The notes beneath the pieces are model-generated. The model made no database searches and was not told the origin of the DNA. It saw only the letters and a program-made list of their open reading frames with translations. DNA of 64,000 nucleotides from Carnegiea gigantea. Lineage: Eukaryota > Streptophyta > Magnoliopsida > Caryophyllales > Cactaceae. How positions within the stretch are numbered: the first letter of the stretch is position 1; every line of letters starts with the position of its first letter. Location: assembly GCA_029747015.1 (NCBI GenBank), contig JAKOGI010000024.1, forward strand, positions 1,444,501 to 1,508,500. The letters run 5' to 3'. Position numbers and translations under genes: made by a program. Below are positions 11,231 through 24,300 of the stretch, in pieces.

Positions 11231-12350
11231 TGATAAGTGCTTAGAATTTACTTCATTTTGGGTCATTTTGTTGCATTTTTAGGGAGATTTATTGACTTTA
11301 TGTATTAATCTACACTCCTACTCTCATTTTACGCTTGGGTATGGTTCTTTTATATGTTTTAAAGGTTTTTAGACCTTTTTGCCTCAGCTTTAAGCCCCAA
11401 TTAAGTATGATTTAACTCCCCACGGATGCCCCCAAGTCACCATGCTCATGGAGAAAAGGAAGAGCTAGAGAATTTTGACGCAGAGGTAACCACGGAAGCT
11501 CCGTGCGGAAGGGCATGGTCCATGATGAATATAAAACTGCTTGTGTCTTTGTCTTCCTTCGTCTTATGGCTGACGATGCTCGCATTCATGCTTTGGCTTT
11601 GGAGGTTTGAAGATTGGGACACCATTAGAGAATCACCATTACTGCTAAGCTTTATCTCTCTTTAGTAACTTCTTGAACTCTTGTTTTAGCTTATTGTTAG
11701 TTTTGAACATGAGTGAGTAATTTGTTTAATCTAGGGATTTGTTAGCCAAAGGATTGATGTTAGATTCTTAATCTTCATTGCTTGTGCTTATTTTGAGTAG
11801 GAAGGATTGAATTCTACCTTTTGATTGAAGCGTTGTGAGTCAATTTTGATCAATTTACTTGCTTATACTAGATAGTTGAGTGAAGTATCGAAAAAAGAAA
11901 CTTGCTATTTGATAGAAAAGATAGGACTGGATTTAGCAATACTTGAAAGAAATTTGATTGCTAAGAGGAAACTTTAGCTAATCAAAAATCCACAGCTTAG
12001 ACTAAAGCAAGAGCATTTGAAAGAATGTTAATTGGATTAGTTTAGGCACTTCTGTTTATTTCGGAAGAAAAGACTAAGTTTTAGATCGATTACACGCCTT
12101 TCAATCATCCTACCCATCTAAAATGCATGATTTAATCCATTAATCGAACTCTTTACCAGGCAAAACAATTCCCCAAGTATTTTAATTCAATTGAATTTTC
12201 TAATTAGTTGATTTGCATCAAACAACCCATTGGAACTTGTTTGCTTAGCCTTTTATTATAGGTTAAAACTCAATAGATTACATTTGGTCTCTGTGGGAAT
12301 TAACGATATTAAAACTAAACTACAACACCTGTGCGCTTATGGTAGTGCCA
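11231..12350 (+). repeat. 3' LTR of the plus-strand Athila-like element
   Basis: The LTR begins TGATAAG after a polypurine tract and ends near TAGTGCCA, about 1120 bp. It is homologous to the minus-strand LTRs 9086-10320 and 1894-2773. The 5' partner lies outside the window, so the target duplication cannot be checked. Confidence 0.8.
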
Positions 12351-13639
12351 CAAAGAAAATTCAAGGGATGAACATGCATAGGCAAAATCCACTGAGTTGT
12401 AGTCAACAATATTGGCTGTGAGTTAGGAATAGCTGGAACCACCATGGGCTGAGACAAAGACGCAAGGGAGGGAGCAAAATAAGATGGGGTTGTTTGATTT
12501 TCTTTTTCTTCTCATGGAGTAAATGATGCAGTGGACAATTGTGAATTTGAAGATAAGAGTTCTATTAGTTATTCTACCACTATAGTTACCACATGGTTTC
12601 AAGTGAGGCCAAAAGCTTGAGGTTTCATGACCTCTATGGCTAAATTCCTTGGATTAGGGGGAGGGGAGGGCTAGGCTTTGATGGATAGTGTCAAACACAT
12701 TTAGTTGTAGAAGAATTCGAGTTCAAGGTTCTTCATACAATGTGAAAATTATATTTACAGACCCACATAGACTAGGTGCCAAGCTCGCACAATATAGTTG
12801 GAGTTAAAATTATATAAGGAAACACAATGAATAAAGTATACAATCTTTCATAATACTATGAAATTCACACAATTTGTATATTTATTTCTTTTATTATCTC
12901 TAATATTCAAGTAGAGAATCCTTAATCCAATCCATCAAGTAAAATGGTTATGTAAAACTCTTTAATGAAACCCAAGTAAACAACACATTAATTCAAATAA
13001 CATGGTCTAAACATACTTCTGATGCAACCCATGCAACTAACTAAAGATTTGAGTTTTTAAAAGAACAGTTGAAATTGCCATATGGTAACCCCATTTCAAT
13101 CATTACATATCTATATAAAGGGTCATCACAAAATTGACTCACAAGAAATAGAATAATCTGTCACCTCTAATAAGATATCTAGCTCAAGCAAAGTGAACTT
13201 CGTCTTTTGATGCATGCTGTGAGTTAGCTGAAAGGCACTCATGTAATAATATTAACATTAATTTAGGCATTAATAGTTAATGTAAGTAAATAATAAATCC
13301 TAAGAGCTCAAGGTGTAACAACCATATGCTTTCTTGATGCATCTCAAAAGTTAGTATGTACACTCGAGCCTGCAAACTATACATCATGATCATCATTTTC
13401 CATTTAACATTGTTATACATTTTGGTGTACCCTTAATGGCCCTTATCTCAATCACTAATGAATTTATTATATGACCCCATTGCTCAATACACAACGCATA
13501 CATGATGGTATCCCACTTATTTGTTCATCAAAACACTAGTAAATAATCAGACACACTACCATATAACATTGAAAATGTTGCTTGTCACTATCCATTTTTG
13601 CATTATAATGTAACTACATAAGCTTTGTGAGTGCAAGTT
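12351..13639. other. Unassigned stretch
   Basis: I see no supportable gene, repeat or element end. It may include the LINE 5' untranslated region towards 13640, but no boundary is visible. Composition is AT-rich and ordinary. Confidence 0.4.
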
Positions 13640-13649
13640 TTAACGCATT

Positions 13650-14466
13650 ATGAAGAAGAAGACAATCGAATTCATCGAATCAGAAAATGAACAAGAAATT
13701 CCATCTACAAGTAACCCCAAGCCTGAGATACCAAATATAGGTTTCCAGTTGGACTTTTTCCAAACATTAAGTTATAATAATATGAAACTGCAATGCATCG
13801 AAGAAAATGATATCCAATCTAAGGATACTCACTAAGAGTCAACTATCATGTGTTTTATCATGGGATCTCATCCCCCTTTAAAGGTAATGAAGGGTTTCTC
13901 CACTCGCATTTGGGGTGCAAAATTTAACAAAACAATTGTTAAACCAAGTGGCATGTTTATTGTGCGCTTTCACTTTGTCTTAGAAACAGATGATGTGCTT
14001 AAGCAAGACTTTGTTGATTTTGATAAAAAGCCTTTCATTACGAAGAAATGGGCTATTAGACAGTCAGTGGATAAGAAGGAAACACAACATAAGACTAAAA
14101 CTAGATTTCAGATGGACATGAGTGGTGATTTCCCATTCCATATGACCTTTATGGATGACTTTGGAGTGTTGGTGGTCTATGAGATTAAATATAAGTGGAG
14201 GCCATTAAAATGTGCGCATTGTAACATGTTTATCCGTGTGGCAGACCAATACAGGAAAAGAGGTAGACAAGAGTGGAGAAGGAAAGGGACCAGAATGTTA
14301 TTGACCAAGATGCTACAGAACAACATTCTACTAATATAGATGTTGAAGGGCAACAAGTGAACACCATATTGGATATAGTGAATGAAGTGGACAACCTTAC
14401 TCAACAGGATCTCGGGCAATGCAACACACCAAAAGGTGTGATTACAATTGGATTGGCCTTATAGAA
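13650..14466 (+). pseudogene. LINE ORF1 with DUF4283 and CCHC remnant
   Basis: Plus-strand frames give CFIMGSHPPLKVMKGFSTRIWG, MFIVRFHFVLETDD and FDKKPFITKKWAIRQSVDKKE (13850-14080). This is the DUF4283 RNA-binding domain of plant LINE ORF1 proteins. After an apparent internal deletion comes KTRFQMDMSG, then VVYEIKYKWRPLKCAHCNMF (14160-14230), the start of the zinc-knuckle region, with later knuckle residues lost. The protein would bind LINE RNA as a chaperone. A stop separates 13650-13835 from 13848-14339, and the C-terminus shifts frame at about 14270. Family assignment is firm; the gene is broken. Confidence 0.82.
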
Positions 14467-14479
14467 TAGCTTTAGTTCT

Positions 14480-15522
14480 CTGTCAGACCATAGATAGATT
14501 CACTATATGGAATATAAAGGGCCTAAAAGGCTTAAATATACGGGAAACTGTAAGAGGTTTCTCAACTTAACATAAGTGTAGCATTATAGCAATATAGGAT
14601 TGCTGGAAACAGAGACTAGACTGGGAAAAGAGGCTGTTATAACACAAAATATTCATCAAAACTGGAATGTGGTCACTAATGCTTTAAATAATGCTAGATG
14701 TAGAATTTGGTTTATTTAGAACAATATTAATGTCAATATCGTAATATTATTAATATACCTTCAATTTATTCATTTTATTGCCTTAACTAGTGGCAATACT
14801 TTGGATTTATGTCATTGTTGTGTATCCAGCCTCTAACAAAATGGTATGAAAGGAGCTCTGGGAATCCTTATGAGATTTTAGTACTATCATTATTAATCCC
14901 TACACCACTGGCAGAGATGTTAACAACTTTCTAAGAGTGGAACAAAGAATAGGTGGGGATTAAGTGCTATTAATGGTTGTGGTCTGTAAGAATTGAAATG
15001 TCAGACACATTTCCTTCGATCAAGTAACAAACAGGGACCTAGTAGAGTCTCACCTAGGCTTGATGGGGTTCTTGTGAATGAAGAGGGTATCAGATGCTTT
15101 CCTCGAATCTACCATGGGGTAGGATCTAAAGTGGTGTCTGACCACACTCCTTTACTTATAAGTTTCTACCAAAATACCTTTCCAAGGCAAAAGTCCTTTA
15201 AATTTTATAACATGTGAACCATGCACCCTAGTTTCTTACAAACTGTGTAAGATGTTTGGCAGCAAGCACAATGGGGTACTTATATGTGTAGATTGGTTTC
15301 AAATCTAAAAACACTCAAGAAACCCCTCATGGTTATAAATAAACTTTACTTTAGTGAAATCCATGCTAACTGTCAAAGGCTATGCCAGAATTCTAGGACA
15401 TACATCAAAACATATATGATGACCCTAGGAACTCTAACTTATTTGAGTAAGAAAAGGAAGAATTGAATCAGTATCATTTGACGATGAATGTAGAATGATC
15501 TTTTCTATAATAAAAAGGCAAG
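14480..15522 (+). pseudogene. LINE ORF2, endonuclease domain (decayed)
   Basis: The first half (14480-14980) is heavily degraded. The C-terminal part is readable: VSPRLDGVLVNEEG (about 15038-15085), then SDHTPLLISFYQN (about 15140-15175) with the SDH motif of the exonuclease-endonuclease-phosphatase fold. It continues with FKFYNM and SNLKTLKKPLMVINKLYFSEI (15300-15370), the linker before RT in plant LINEs. The enzyme nicks target DNA for target-primed reverse transcription. Many stops occur, and the reading is cut at 15522 by an LTR element. Confidence 0.8.
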
Positions 15523-16787
15523 TGATGCAAAACAGGGTCCTCAATCTCCCATGGTCAAATATAACAAGCAAGATAATCTCACCAAGAATGCTTCTTTTGG
15601 ATTCAATCTTGAATAATTAATAAGATTTTGAGTTTTCACCCAAAGTATGATCCAAAAGCCAGATAAAACACTTTCCATCAAGCTCCTCTCCTAAAGGCTC
15701 ATAGCTAACCAAGAAGAACTCTAAAGAAAAGGTTCAAAACCTTCCAACAAATTCCCCTTCTAAAGGCTTAAGCCACTAAAGAAGAATTCTAAAGAAATAT
15801 CCTACTCACCACTCTTAATTAAAGAGATAAAGATGTAAAGATTTTAGTCAGTGAAAATGGTCATATGCCTTTCTATTCATAATTCAACTTCAAGCATGAT
15901 TTATATAGAGGTAATGGGGTCTATAAAAACCCAAAATAGGGTGAATTTGCTGTTACAATAGTGGGCAAGTGTACTAATAGGGGGATTATAAATTATGATA
16001 GGAAAACAAATCCAATTATTAAGATAATTACAACCAAGGTAAACTATATTTTTCCAGATTCATTCTCCATTTTCTGAAGAGCTTTTAGAAGACTCTACTC
16101 CACCGATGGAGGTGTTGCCAATTAAAGTTTCTTTCTTGGTGACTGTCTAATTACCCTATACTAATTAATGTGAAAGATAATAGTTGTAACCTCCTCAATT
16201 AAGACTAAATTCTAGATTACTTTAAAACTAAAACTTTGTGCATACTGCACATATTCGGGTCGTTTCTCCTAATATTGATATCCAACACTAATTTTGGCTT
16301 ATGGGACTAAAATAGACATCTTAGGGAATTCCTAAACTTAGGCCTACTTTATTTGGGCTTCGTTCAGTAGGATATTAACTTAACTCAAATCAGCATGTGT
16401 TCTAGCAGAAACCAACACTATATGAGTTGGAGTTTTTGTCACTTTAGGGAATCAAAATGTAACGTAATATGGGATATTATTTCATGATCATAAACTTAAC
16501 TCCCTAGGTCTCCTAAAAAAGCATATATCACCCGTATTGGTCATCGATAGGGTGGTGAGCAGCTAAGTTGAAACCAAGTGATATGCTTGAATAGTGACCA
16601 ACTTATCCAAAGAAAGTTGACTTGGGCTTTGGAGTGGATGATAATTTAGCCAAGAGTTGTCTTTGGGCTTGGTGTGCAACACTTTGGCCTCGTAAACTAG
16701 ATAAAATAGAATAAATAATTTATTTCATCCTATGCTTTTTTATTATAAGTTTGCAAGTCGAACATGCTCTTGATGCTTTATGCATCA
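15523..16787 (-). repeat. 3' LTR of the pol-less element
   Basis: This is a direct repeat of 18454-19723, TGATGCA...TGCATCA bounded, with moderate divergence by eye. Confidence 0.88.
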
Positions 16788-16802
16788 AACTCCCCTTCTT
16801 CG
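16788..16802 (-). promoter_or_regulatory. Polypurine tract of the pol-less element
   Basis: The minus strand reads GAAGAAGGGGAGTT directly against the TGATGCA start of the 3' LTR. Confidence 0.7.
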
Positions 16803-18435
16803 AAGGGATTTGTCCTGTAATCCTTGTTAATGAAACCCAAGGATACCAATCTTGGAAAGTTGTTTGCGCTAAGAGTACAACCCTTCTTAAACATGTATGA
16901 ATTGTTGAAAGATTTCAAAGATATTCCAATGGGATGAAAGATCTTTCCAATATTTATAAGCCTATTGAAAACTTCAATATACTCATCACAACATAAGCAA
17001 AGAGAGATTTCCTTATCATTGACAAGCTTCACTTATGAAGACTCACTTTCAAGGGTAAATGAGTTGAATGATCTTTGTGCCAACAAGGGTGAGAGTTTCA
17101 CATTTAGCTTGGAAGTGCAAATGGTTTCTTCAATAAACTACAATTTTTGTGGCGTTTGAGGTTGAGAAGAATTTAGGAGATTGAAAGTGAGAGTTTGGAC
17201 TTGGAAGTTGGGTCTCTAATAAAAGACAATCTTAGGGCCAAGTTTCAATCGTCTTCTAAAAAATAGATACCAAGCATCCATAGGAAACACATCATGGATA
17301 GCCCGATTCCTAAACTTACTCGTTGAAAATGAAAGAAGAGATTCCTTAGTGATGTTCACCTTAATTCCCACATTGGGACAATGGAGAGCACAAGAGTGAG
17401 ATAGAGGAATAATACGTAGTATAACATCTAAGTTGGGCTTTGATTCAATCTCTTTCTCTTCAAGATCCAAAGGATCTCATTTTCTTACTTGACCTCCTCT
17501 TGTCCTATGCTAGGCTTCTCTCCCTTTTGAACTTGAATTTAAACCTACATAGTTTTGTTATAGTGTAGAATTCGTTTGAATGGGAGCATTAAGGGAGCTC
17601 TCATCCATGGTCAAGCTTTCTCTTTCTTTTTTCTCATCAAAAACTAAAGTAAGCTCCTCTGCTTGTTGGAGCTTGATCTCTTCATAAGCAATAACGGCCT
17701 GTTCTACTTGAGTTCTTCATTAAGGAGTAAATCTCAATAGAACATTAAATTCTTGTATGATTTGAGCCAACTCCAACTCTTAATTCTAGGCTTGTCTTGA
17801 AGAGCTCTCCACCTCCTAAGGCATTTAAACTAATATTAGGCATAGCCTTGGAGTTTTTGAGTAGCTATCTTGAAGATCATTTCACTTGAGCATCCTTTTG
17901 TCTCAAAATAATCTTCAAGTATTTAAACCCTCCCCAAATAGATGGTAGGATCCAAATTAAGACCATTAAAGCAAGAAGGCTCTTTCATGGCCTTTTTTTG
18001 AGCAATTTGCTTGCTAAGCTTTCTTACTTGAGCTTGAAGTTTAACAATGGTCCTATGTATCTCATGGACGTGCTGAGAAGCATCTCCCTCATTGACCATG
18101 GTTGGTAGCAGTTTGTAAGGTCAAAACAGAGAAAAAGACAGAAATAAAGGAAGCATAGGTGTGCAAGTGGTAGAACAGACAAGAAATAGAGAAAAAAAAG
18201 GGATGGACGATCGTGCTCCATGGCACAGGGTGGGCATGCCAAATTTCTAGGTCAAAATCTGAAAGTGCAGGATTCTGGCATAGGGTGGCTATGCTAAATT
18301 TCTAGTTTTGTGTTTTTTTATGTCCTTTTGCTTTTATTGTAAAGTTTGGGATTATGTTTATGTTGGGGATTGTGTTAGGCATATTTTGGAGATCTTTGTG
18401 AACTAAGAATGGTTAATGAAGAAGGAGAAAGGCCT
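16803..18435 (-). pseudogene. Gag-like remnant in the pol-less element
   Basis: On the minus strand a CT-rich leader leads to a possible start near 18104 (MVNEGDASQHV...). Next come a coiled-coil-like stretch (VKLQAQVRKLSKQIA), CFNGLNLDPTIYLG, a KIATQKLQGYA stretch and RRWRALQDKPRIKSW. The last two resemble the capsid domain of Ty3/gypsy gag (RRW...PRI.SW is typical). Reading passes several stops. The C-terminal pieces at 17470-17216 and 17032-16778 are not recognisable. Between leader and start is a patch with repeated GTGCCA / CACGATCG words (about 18190-18300). The gag call is by motif and position only. Confidence 0.5.
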
Positions 18436-18439
18436 TTCA

Positions 18440-18453
18440 ACTCTGATACAAAA
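18440..18453 (-). promoter_or_regulatory. Primer-binding site, initiator tRNA-Met type (degenerate)
   Basis: The minus strand reads TTGTATCAGAG next to the 5' LTR; the usual site is TGGTATCAGAG. This fixes the element orientation. Confidence 0.65.
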
Positions 18454-19723
18454 TGATGTGGAACAGGATCCTCAATATCCTACAGTTAAACATAACAAGG
18501 AAGATAATCGCATCAAGGATGCTTCTTTTAGATTCAATCTCAAACAATCAATAAGAATTTAGGGTTTGATCAAAAGCATGATGCAAACGATAGATCCTAC
18601 AAGCTGCTCTCTGAAAGGTTCATAGCCACCTAAGAAGAACCCTAAAGGAAATATTTAAAACGTTCAACCAAATTTCCCTTCTACAAGCTTAAGCCACCAA
18701 AGAAGAATTATGAAGGAAAGACTGTACTCATGACTCTTAATTAAAGAGATAAAGATGTAGAGATCTTAGTAAGAGAAAATGACCATATGCCTTTCCATTC
18801 ATAATTCAACGTCAAGCATAGTTTACGTGAAGGTAATAGGGTCTATAAATACCAAAAGGGGGGGATAGCTTTTACTAAAGTGAGGCAACTATACCAATAG
18901 GGTAATACAAATTATGTTAGGAAAATAAATCAAATTATTAAAATAATTACGACTAAGGTGAACTACATTTTTCAGAATATATCCTCCATCTTCTAGAGGG
19001 GTTTTAGAAGGCTTTACTCCACCAATGGAGGTACCGCCACTTGGAGTGTCCTCCTTGGTGAGTGTAGACCCTATGCTAATTAATCTTAAAGATAACAGCT
19101 GTAATTGACTTAATTGATAACAGCTGTAACTGCCTTAATTAAGTCTAAATTCCATATTTCTCTAAAATAAGAACTTTATGCACATTCCACATTCTGGGGC
19201 CATTTCACTTAACATTCAAATCCAATTCCTAATTTTGGCTTATAGGCCAAAGATAGAAATCTTAGGGAGCCACTAGAACTGGCCTTTGCATTGTTTGGGC
19301 TTCGGTAGGTAGGCTAGTTCAGTAAGCTTTCATATAAAAACCAGCACTATATGAGTTGGGATTTTTATCACTCTATAGAATGAAAATGCAGCCTAATTTT
19401 GGATTTTATTGCATGATCATAAATTTAACTCCATAACATTCCTAGAGAAGCATAGATCATGCCAATTGGACATCAATAGGGTGATGGGAAGCCAAGTTAA
19501 AACCTAGTAATATTCTGGAATGGTGACCAACATGACCAAACAAAGTTGATTTGGGGTTTGTTATGGATGAGGGTGTAACCAAGACTCCAAGAGTGGCTTG
19601 GGGCTTGGTATGCAACACTTGGGCCTCATAAACTAGAATAAATAGAACAAAAGTCTTATTTCACCCAAAACTCATTTATTACAAAGTTGCAAACCGAACA
19701 TGCCCTTGATGCTTTATGCATCC
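18454..19723 (-). repeat. 5' LTR of the pol-less element
   Basis: This 1270-bp direct repeat of 15523-16787 ends CTTTATGCATC, followed by CCAAG, the likely target duplication. Confidence 0.88.
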
Positions 19724-21364
19724 CCAAGGAAGCTGGTTGCAAAAGGGTGCTCAAAATGCTAAATTATTCTTAGCTTTTATAGCTTGAAATACATATAATA
19801 AGCTATTAAAGCAATGCTTGGCAGGAATGGGATTCTTCAGACTAATTACAAAAAGATTGGGGCCTTTTTAGTGGGCATTTCTCGTCATTTCTTAGCATGA
19901 AGAAGTGAGGGCTTGGCCCTTCTATCGAAGTCTTGCTCCCAGGTAAAATTCTTAGTATAGAGTAGAAAGTTGCAATTTTAACTCCTTTTTCTGATGTTGA
20001 GATTAAGGAATCCATGTTTAGTATTGGCAATGACAAGGCCTCTGGGCCTAATGGGTATAGTACATGTTTTTTCAAGAAGACAAGGAGCATAATAGGACCT
20101 GTAGAGTGTGCTATAATTAGAGATTTCTTTGATACTGGCTGAATGCTAAACCAAGTCAATGCAACAATGAGTCTTTTTGAATCGGCTACTCCCAGGGCAC
20201 AGATGCCTGAAAACATAAAACTACCTATATCTGGATCTCCTCAGACCCTACATAAGATACACTGGGAGTTGATGTTGTTGTTGACTATGATTTCCAAGGT
20301 GTGTTGACTATGATTTCCAAGGTGCTTAATCCAGCTCATCTATCTAATCTTAGGCTAATTTGGCATGCCTTTCAAGGTGCATTTGTGAAAGGGAGGTCGA
20401 TTTTGGAAAACATTCTAATTTGTAAAGACTTGGTCAAACTTTAGAATTGGGAAAATGTCTCTCCAAGATGTATTATAAAAATAGATCTCCAAAAACCATA
20501 TGATATAATTAGTTGGGATTCACTGAAAGCTCGTTAGTGGAATATCAGTATCTTGATATTTTTATAAGAAGAATTATATGCTTCATGTCAACTAAGAAGT
20601 TCTCCATCACGATCAATGGCATAACTTATGTATTTTTTTTCTAAGTAAGAGGGGCCTCAGACAAGGAAACCCTATGTCAATTTTAATATGTGTTCTTGTA
20701 TAGAAGATGCAAATAAAGCTCTCAAGGTGGCAGCTGCTCAAAAATACTTTAGACATCACCCTGCATGTCATGGTTTGAAGCAAAGTGTGCTCAGTCATGC
20801 TGATGATTTACCCCTATTCAACCAAACTGACATACAATGTGTGAAGTTCTTAATGATTGCATTTAAGTATTTCCATAATTGCTCTAGCCTGGATGCTACT
20901 ATTGGGAAGTCACAACTCATGGCTGTTGGTGTGATAGATGAGACAAAGGGTAGACTACTAGCTCTAACTGGGTTTCAATTTGGTGTTCTACCCTTTAAAT
21001 ACTTAGGAGTTGCTGAAAAACCCCAGAGAATGAGCAAGTTAAATTGTCAAACAACACTTGTTGATCGAATCCCAGAAAGAATAAGGGCTTTGCTAGCTCA
21101 AGAGCTTACTTATGCAGGCAAATGATAGCTTATGAATTCTATGCTACTAAACATGTTCATGTATTGGGCGTATATTTTCTTACTACCCAATTATGTTCTT
21201 GAGAGGGTGAACATGACATTTGGGGCTTTCCTGTAGGGGTCTGGTACTGAGAGCAAAAGGCCATCATTTGTGGCATAGGATATTCTATGTTGATCAAAGA
21301 AGGAAGGGGGTATGAGAGTGAGAAATGTGATTAAATGGAATGTAGCCCTAGTAGCAAAGCAGGT
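19724..21364 (+). pseudogene. LINE ORF2, reverse transcriptase domain (decayed)
   Basis: Frames give SWLQKGAQNAKLFLAF (from about 19730), IGNDKASGPNGYS (about 20020-20060), AFVKGRSILENILICKDLVK (about 20375-20435), then IIKIDLQKPYDIISWDSLKA (about 20475-20535). The RT palm normally has A-Y-D where this copy has P-Y-D. RGLRQGNPMS (about 20650-20680) follows, then a 145-residue open piece (20688-21125) with SHADDLPLF. That motif carries the catalytic A-D-D, shown here as HADD. FKYLGV and LTYAGKxxLMNS follow, as in plant LINEs. Many stops are present. The reading ends at ...VALVAKQ at 21364, where a large insertion begins. Confidence 0.85.
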
Positions 21365-24300
21365 GTAATGCGCTAACTCCCAACTAACCAATTAACTTTA
21401 ATTAACTGAGTATTAGCAGATAAACATACAGTAGATTAGACTTAGGGCATTACTGCCATCATCACGAGGATAAGGCTTGATTAATATTTATTCACATAAA
21501 CAATAAAATGTCTTTTATGTTACATGAAAATCAAATAAAGCACAATTTGTACATGCTCAACCTCAAATGAAAGTCTAATACCGCAAAACATACAAGTCCA
21601 TGACCCCAAAAATTTATAGAACATCACTATGAGCTCGTCCATACCATTTAATTGCCTTTTTTCTTTACTTTTGATGCCAAGTGCTCAAATTTTCCATATA
21701 CTCCACGAAAACACAAAAGCAAAAATCATTAAATAGTGAGCTGAAGCTCATTGTATTTACCTCTGTATTATAAAGAAAGAACTTTATTTTTTAGCAACCA
21801 CACGTATTTCAATTCATTTTAGTTCAAAAATAAGAGAGGAAAATAGTGTAAGTGGAACTATTTTGCATGTTATTATTTAGAAGTAGAACCCTATTAATGT
21901 GTGAGGTGATCATTCAGATAGGCATACACTTCCAAGGTCAATCAAGAAGCCTAAGCTGGAGCTGCGAGGGTAAACTGAATGGGCGTATGCCCTTATGCTT
22001 GATAATTGGTGAGACCACTTAATTATGTAAAAACCCATTGTTTCAAACTTATATATTTCATGAATATGGCTTAAAAAATATATATTTTGAGAAACATGTG
22101 AATTTTGAAAAAGTATAGGCAGTAGACGTACCTAATTTAAAACGCTTGTCTCCCACTTCTCTAAGTTAATTAATGGCTTGAAAACGACGAAAAGGCCTCG
22201 CTTCTGTTAGTCATGAACCTTTTATTATTAGTTTGGCTTTATAATTATTGTCATAATGATTTTGATATATTAAAACACTTACCCATCTTTATAATTGTTA
22301 TCACTCTATAATAACCACTATTACTAGTATTATCACCATTTTTGCCGTCGTCATTATCATCATCATTATTATTATTATTTTGTATTATTATTACAACTAT
22401 TAGTATAATTACCATCACTGATATTATTTATGTTATTATAATTATTTTCAGTATTATTGCTACAGTTATTACTATATTACTAATTTTATTATTACCAGTG
22501 TTATTAGCGTTGCAAATGTCACATTTCTCATTATTGTTAGAGCTCTTCTTATTATTATATTTTTTTATTTTTTTATTTTTTATTACCACTTTGGTTTCAA
22601 CTCCCTTTTCTTTTCAACATAGTTGTCTACCCATGAAAAGGGTTGGTTAAATAAATCTGAATTAGGACTCTCATTTTGTTTTCAACAAGACATACATGCT
22701 TCCAGATATACATGCTTTCAGACCCAAATTAAGGTGGGGTTCAATTTCAAAACCTCCAGTACACTTTGATTACCACTTATTTTGTTTGAATTATAGGAGA
22801 CATGTCATTCCTAACTCATTTAAGCACGAGGAATCTTTATTTATTATTTTGCAATACACTATCACTTAATTTATCATTAACAGTACACCTAACCCATTAA
22901 CCTCGCCACTTTAATTTTAATTATAATAGTTAGGCTTCATTATTGTTTCTAATCACTATTTCCCACTCAAATTTCATGTTAAAATACAAGTCAATCCCCT
23001 CTCCCCCAAATTAGACTGTAAATTTGATGATAAATTAATTTATTTCAAAGTTCCCTAAAGCTTTCCCTCCTTCCTTCACCTCCAACCTCACGCCCTCCTT
23101 CGTCCTCATTAACTTCAATGTTCAAAACCCAACATAACTATGTCATCTTTGGATTCCTTTCAAAAAGGCAACAAAAAATCCTTTAAATTCCAATCTAATG
23201 AAGTGACACGAGTTTTATTGCACAAACCACATCCAAAAACCCATTCTTCCATGAACGTCCATAGGTAACCAACCATTTTAATCGTCAAATTATCAAAGTG
23301 ACCCTCAAATTACACAAATAAACATTCAGTTCAATTAAAGGAGTACATAACTTCACTAAATTAGGAGGATTTCGGCTTCCAACGCATACATATCTGTAAT
23401 TTTGATCTTGACCACTCATTGGATAACTGTAGGAAAGACAAAGAAAATGAGGAATCATAATTCGAAAAATGACATTTTGACGTCGACTTTTGGGGTAGTA
23501 TTATGATAATTCCTTCATAAAAAATCGTGTTCAACATGTAATCAAATCACCTAACCAATTTTTGCATGGAAAATCATACAACTGGTCAAACTTTTGAGCT
23601 GCAAGCCTTGCAATTGAAATTATAGGTAGACTGAATCCTCAACACCTAGTGTTTGAACTATCACTCATGTTTGTTATGCCTACACTTTTTATTTAGCCAT
23701 CTTTTTGTGTTGAGATCTACTTATAAAAGTTTTAGTGTAACCATCATCGATATTGTCAACTTTTAAGTACATTTCTTGGAAACAACTCTGGTTAGCCTCT
23801 TACAACTAAACGAGAGAACTATATGAGTATTTGATTCTGGATTGCCATGATTCGAATTCCTATGGGGGCTGCTTAGAACTTAATAAAAACACAGCCAATA
23901 AACTATTTTGCGAGCAAACAATACAAATCTTTCTTCTCCATGACAACAATAGTCAAAAGGATCCTCAACAGGGTCTTTAAGTCCCTTGTGATATACAGTT
24001 ACTATTAAGAGATTGTTAGACCTTATGCATGGTGTAAAATAAACTAGGATTTATTAAGGGATTAACGTGCCATGGACGTAGTGAATGATGGCCATGCGAG
24101 AGCATTTTGAAGCTTTACACTATGATGATACCCATCATTGATCGATATGAGTACAAGTTTAAGGCAAATTTAAACTTGGGGAATTCATGAAAGTTGCTAA
24201 ATCTCAATTGGAGTGCAGAATTTACTAAGCTTTTGTATATGTATCCTTCGTTCATGTTCATTAATTTACTTCCTTGATAAGCCCATGCTTTACTAGGGCG

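Larger units (their letters stand above)
15523..19723 (-). mobile_element. Pol-less LTR retrotransposon inside the LINE
   Basis: The element is 4.2 kb, with LTRs at 15523-16787 (1265 bp) and 18454-19723 (1270 bp) and only 1.67 kb between. LTR ends form a TGATGCA / TGCATCA inverted repeat. Flanking 5-mers are GCAAG (15518-15522) and CCAAG (19724-19728), a near-perfect target duplication. A degenerate initiator-Met type PBS lies by the right LTR and a purine run by the left LTR, so it reads on the minus strand. The interior shows a gag-like remnant but no RT, RNase H or integrase. It must have depended on other elements for movement. Confidence 0.85.

Noticed and set aside
12351..12800. An inverted LINE ORF1 fragment
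   Set aside because: A few minus-strand residues looked suggestive but no DUF4283 or knuckle motif could be found.
22342..22650. 102-residue Ile/Leu-rich frame as a membrane protein
   Set aside because: It is a direct translation of an imperfect ATT/CAT triplet repeat.
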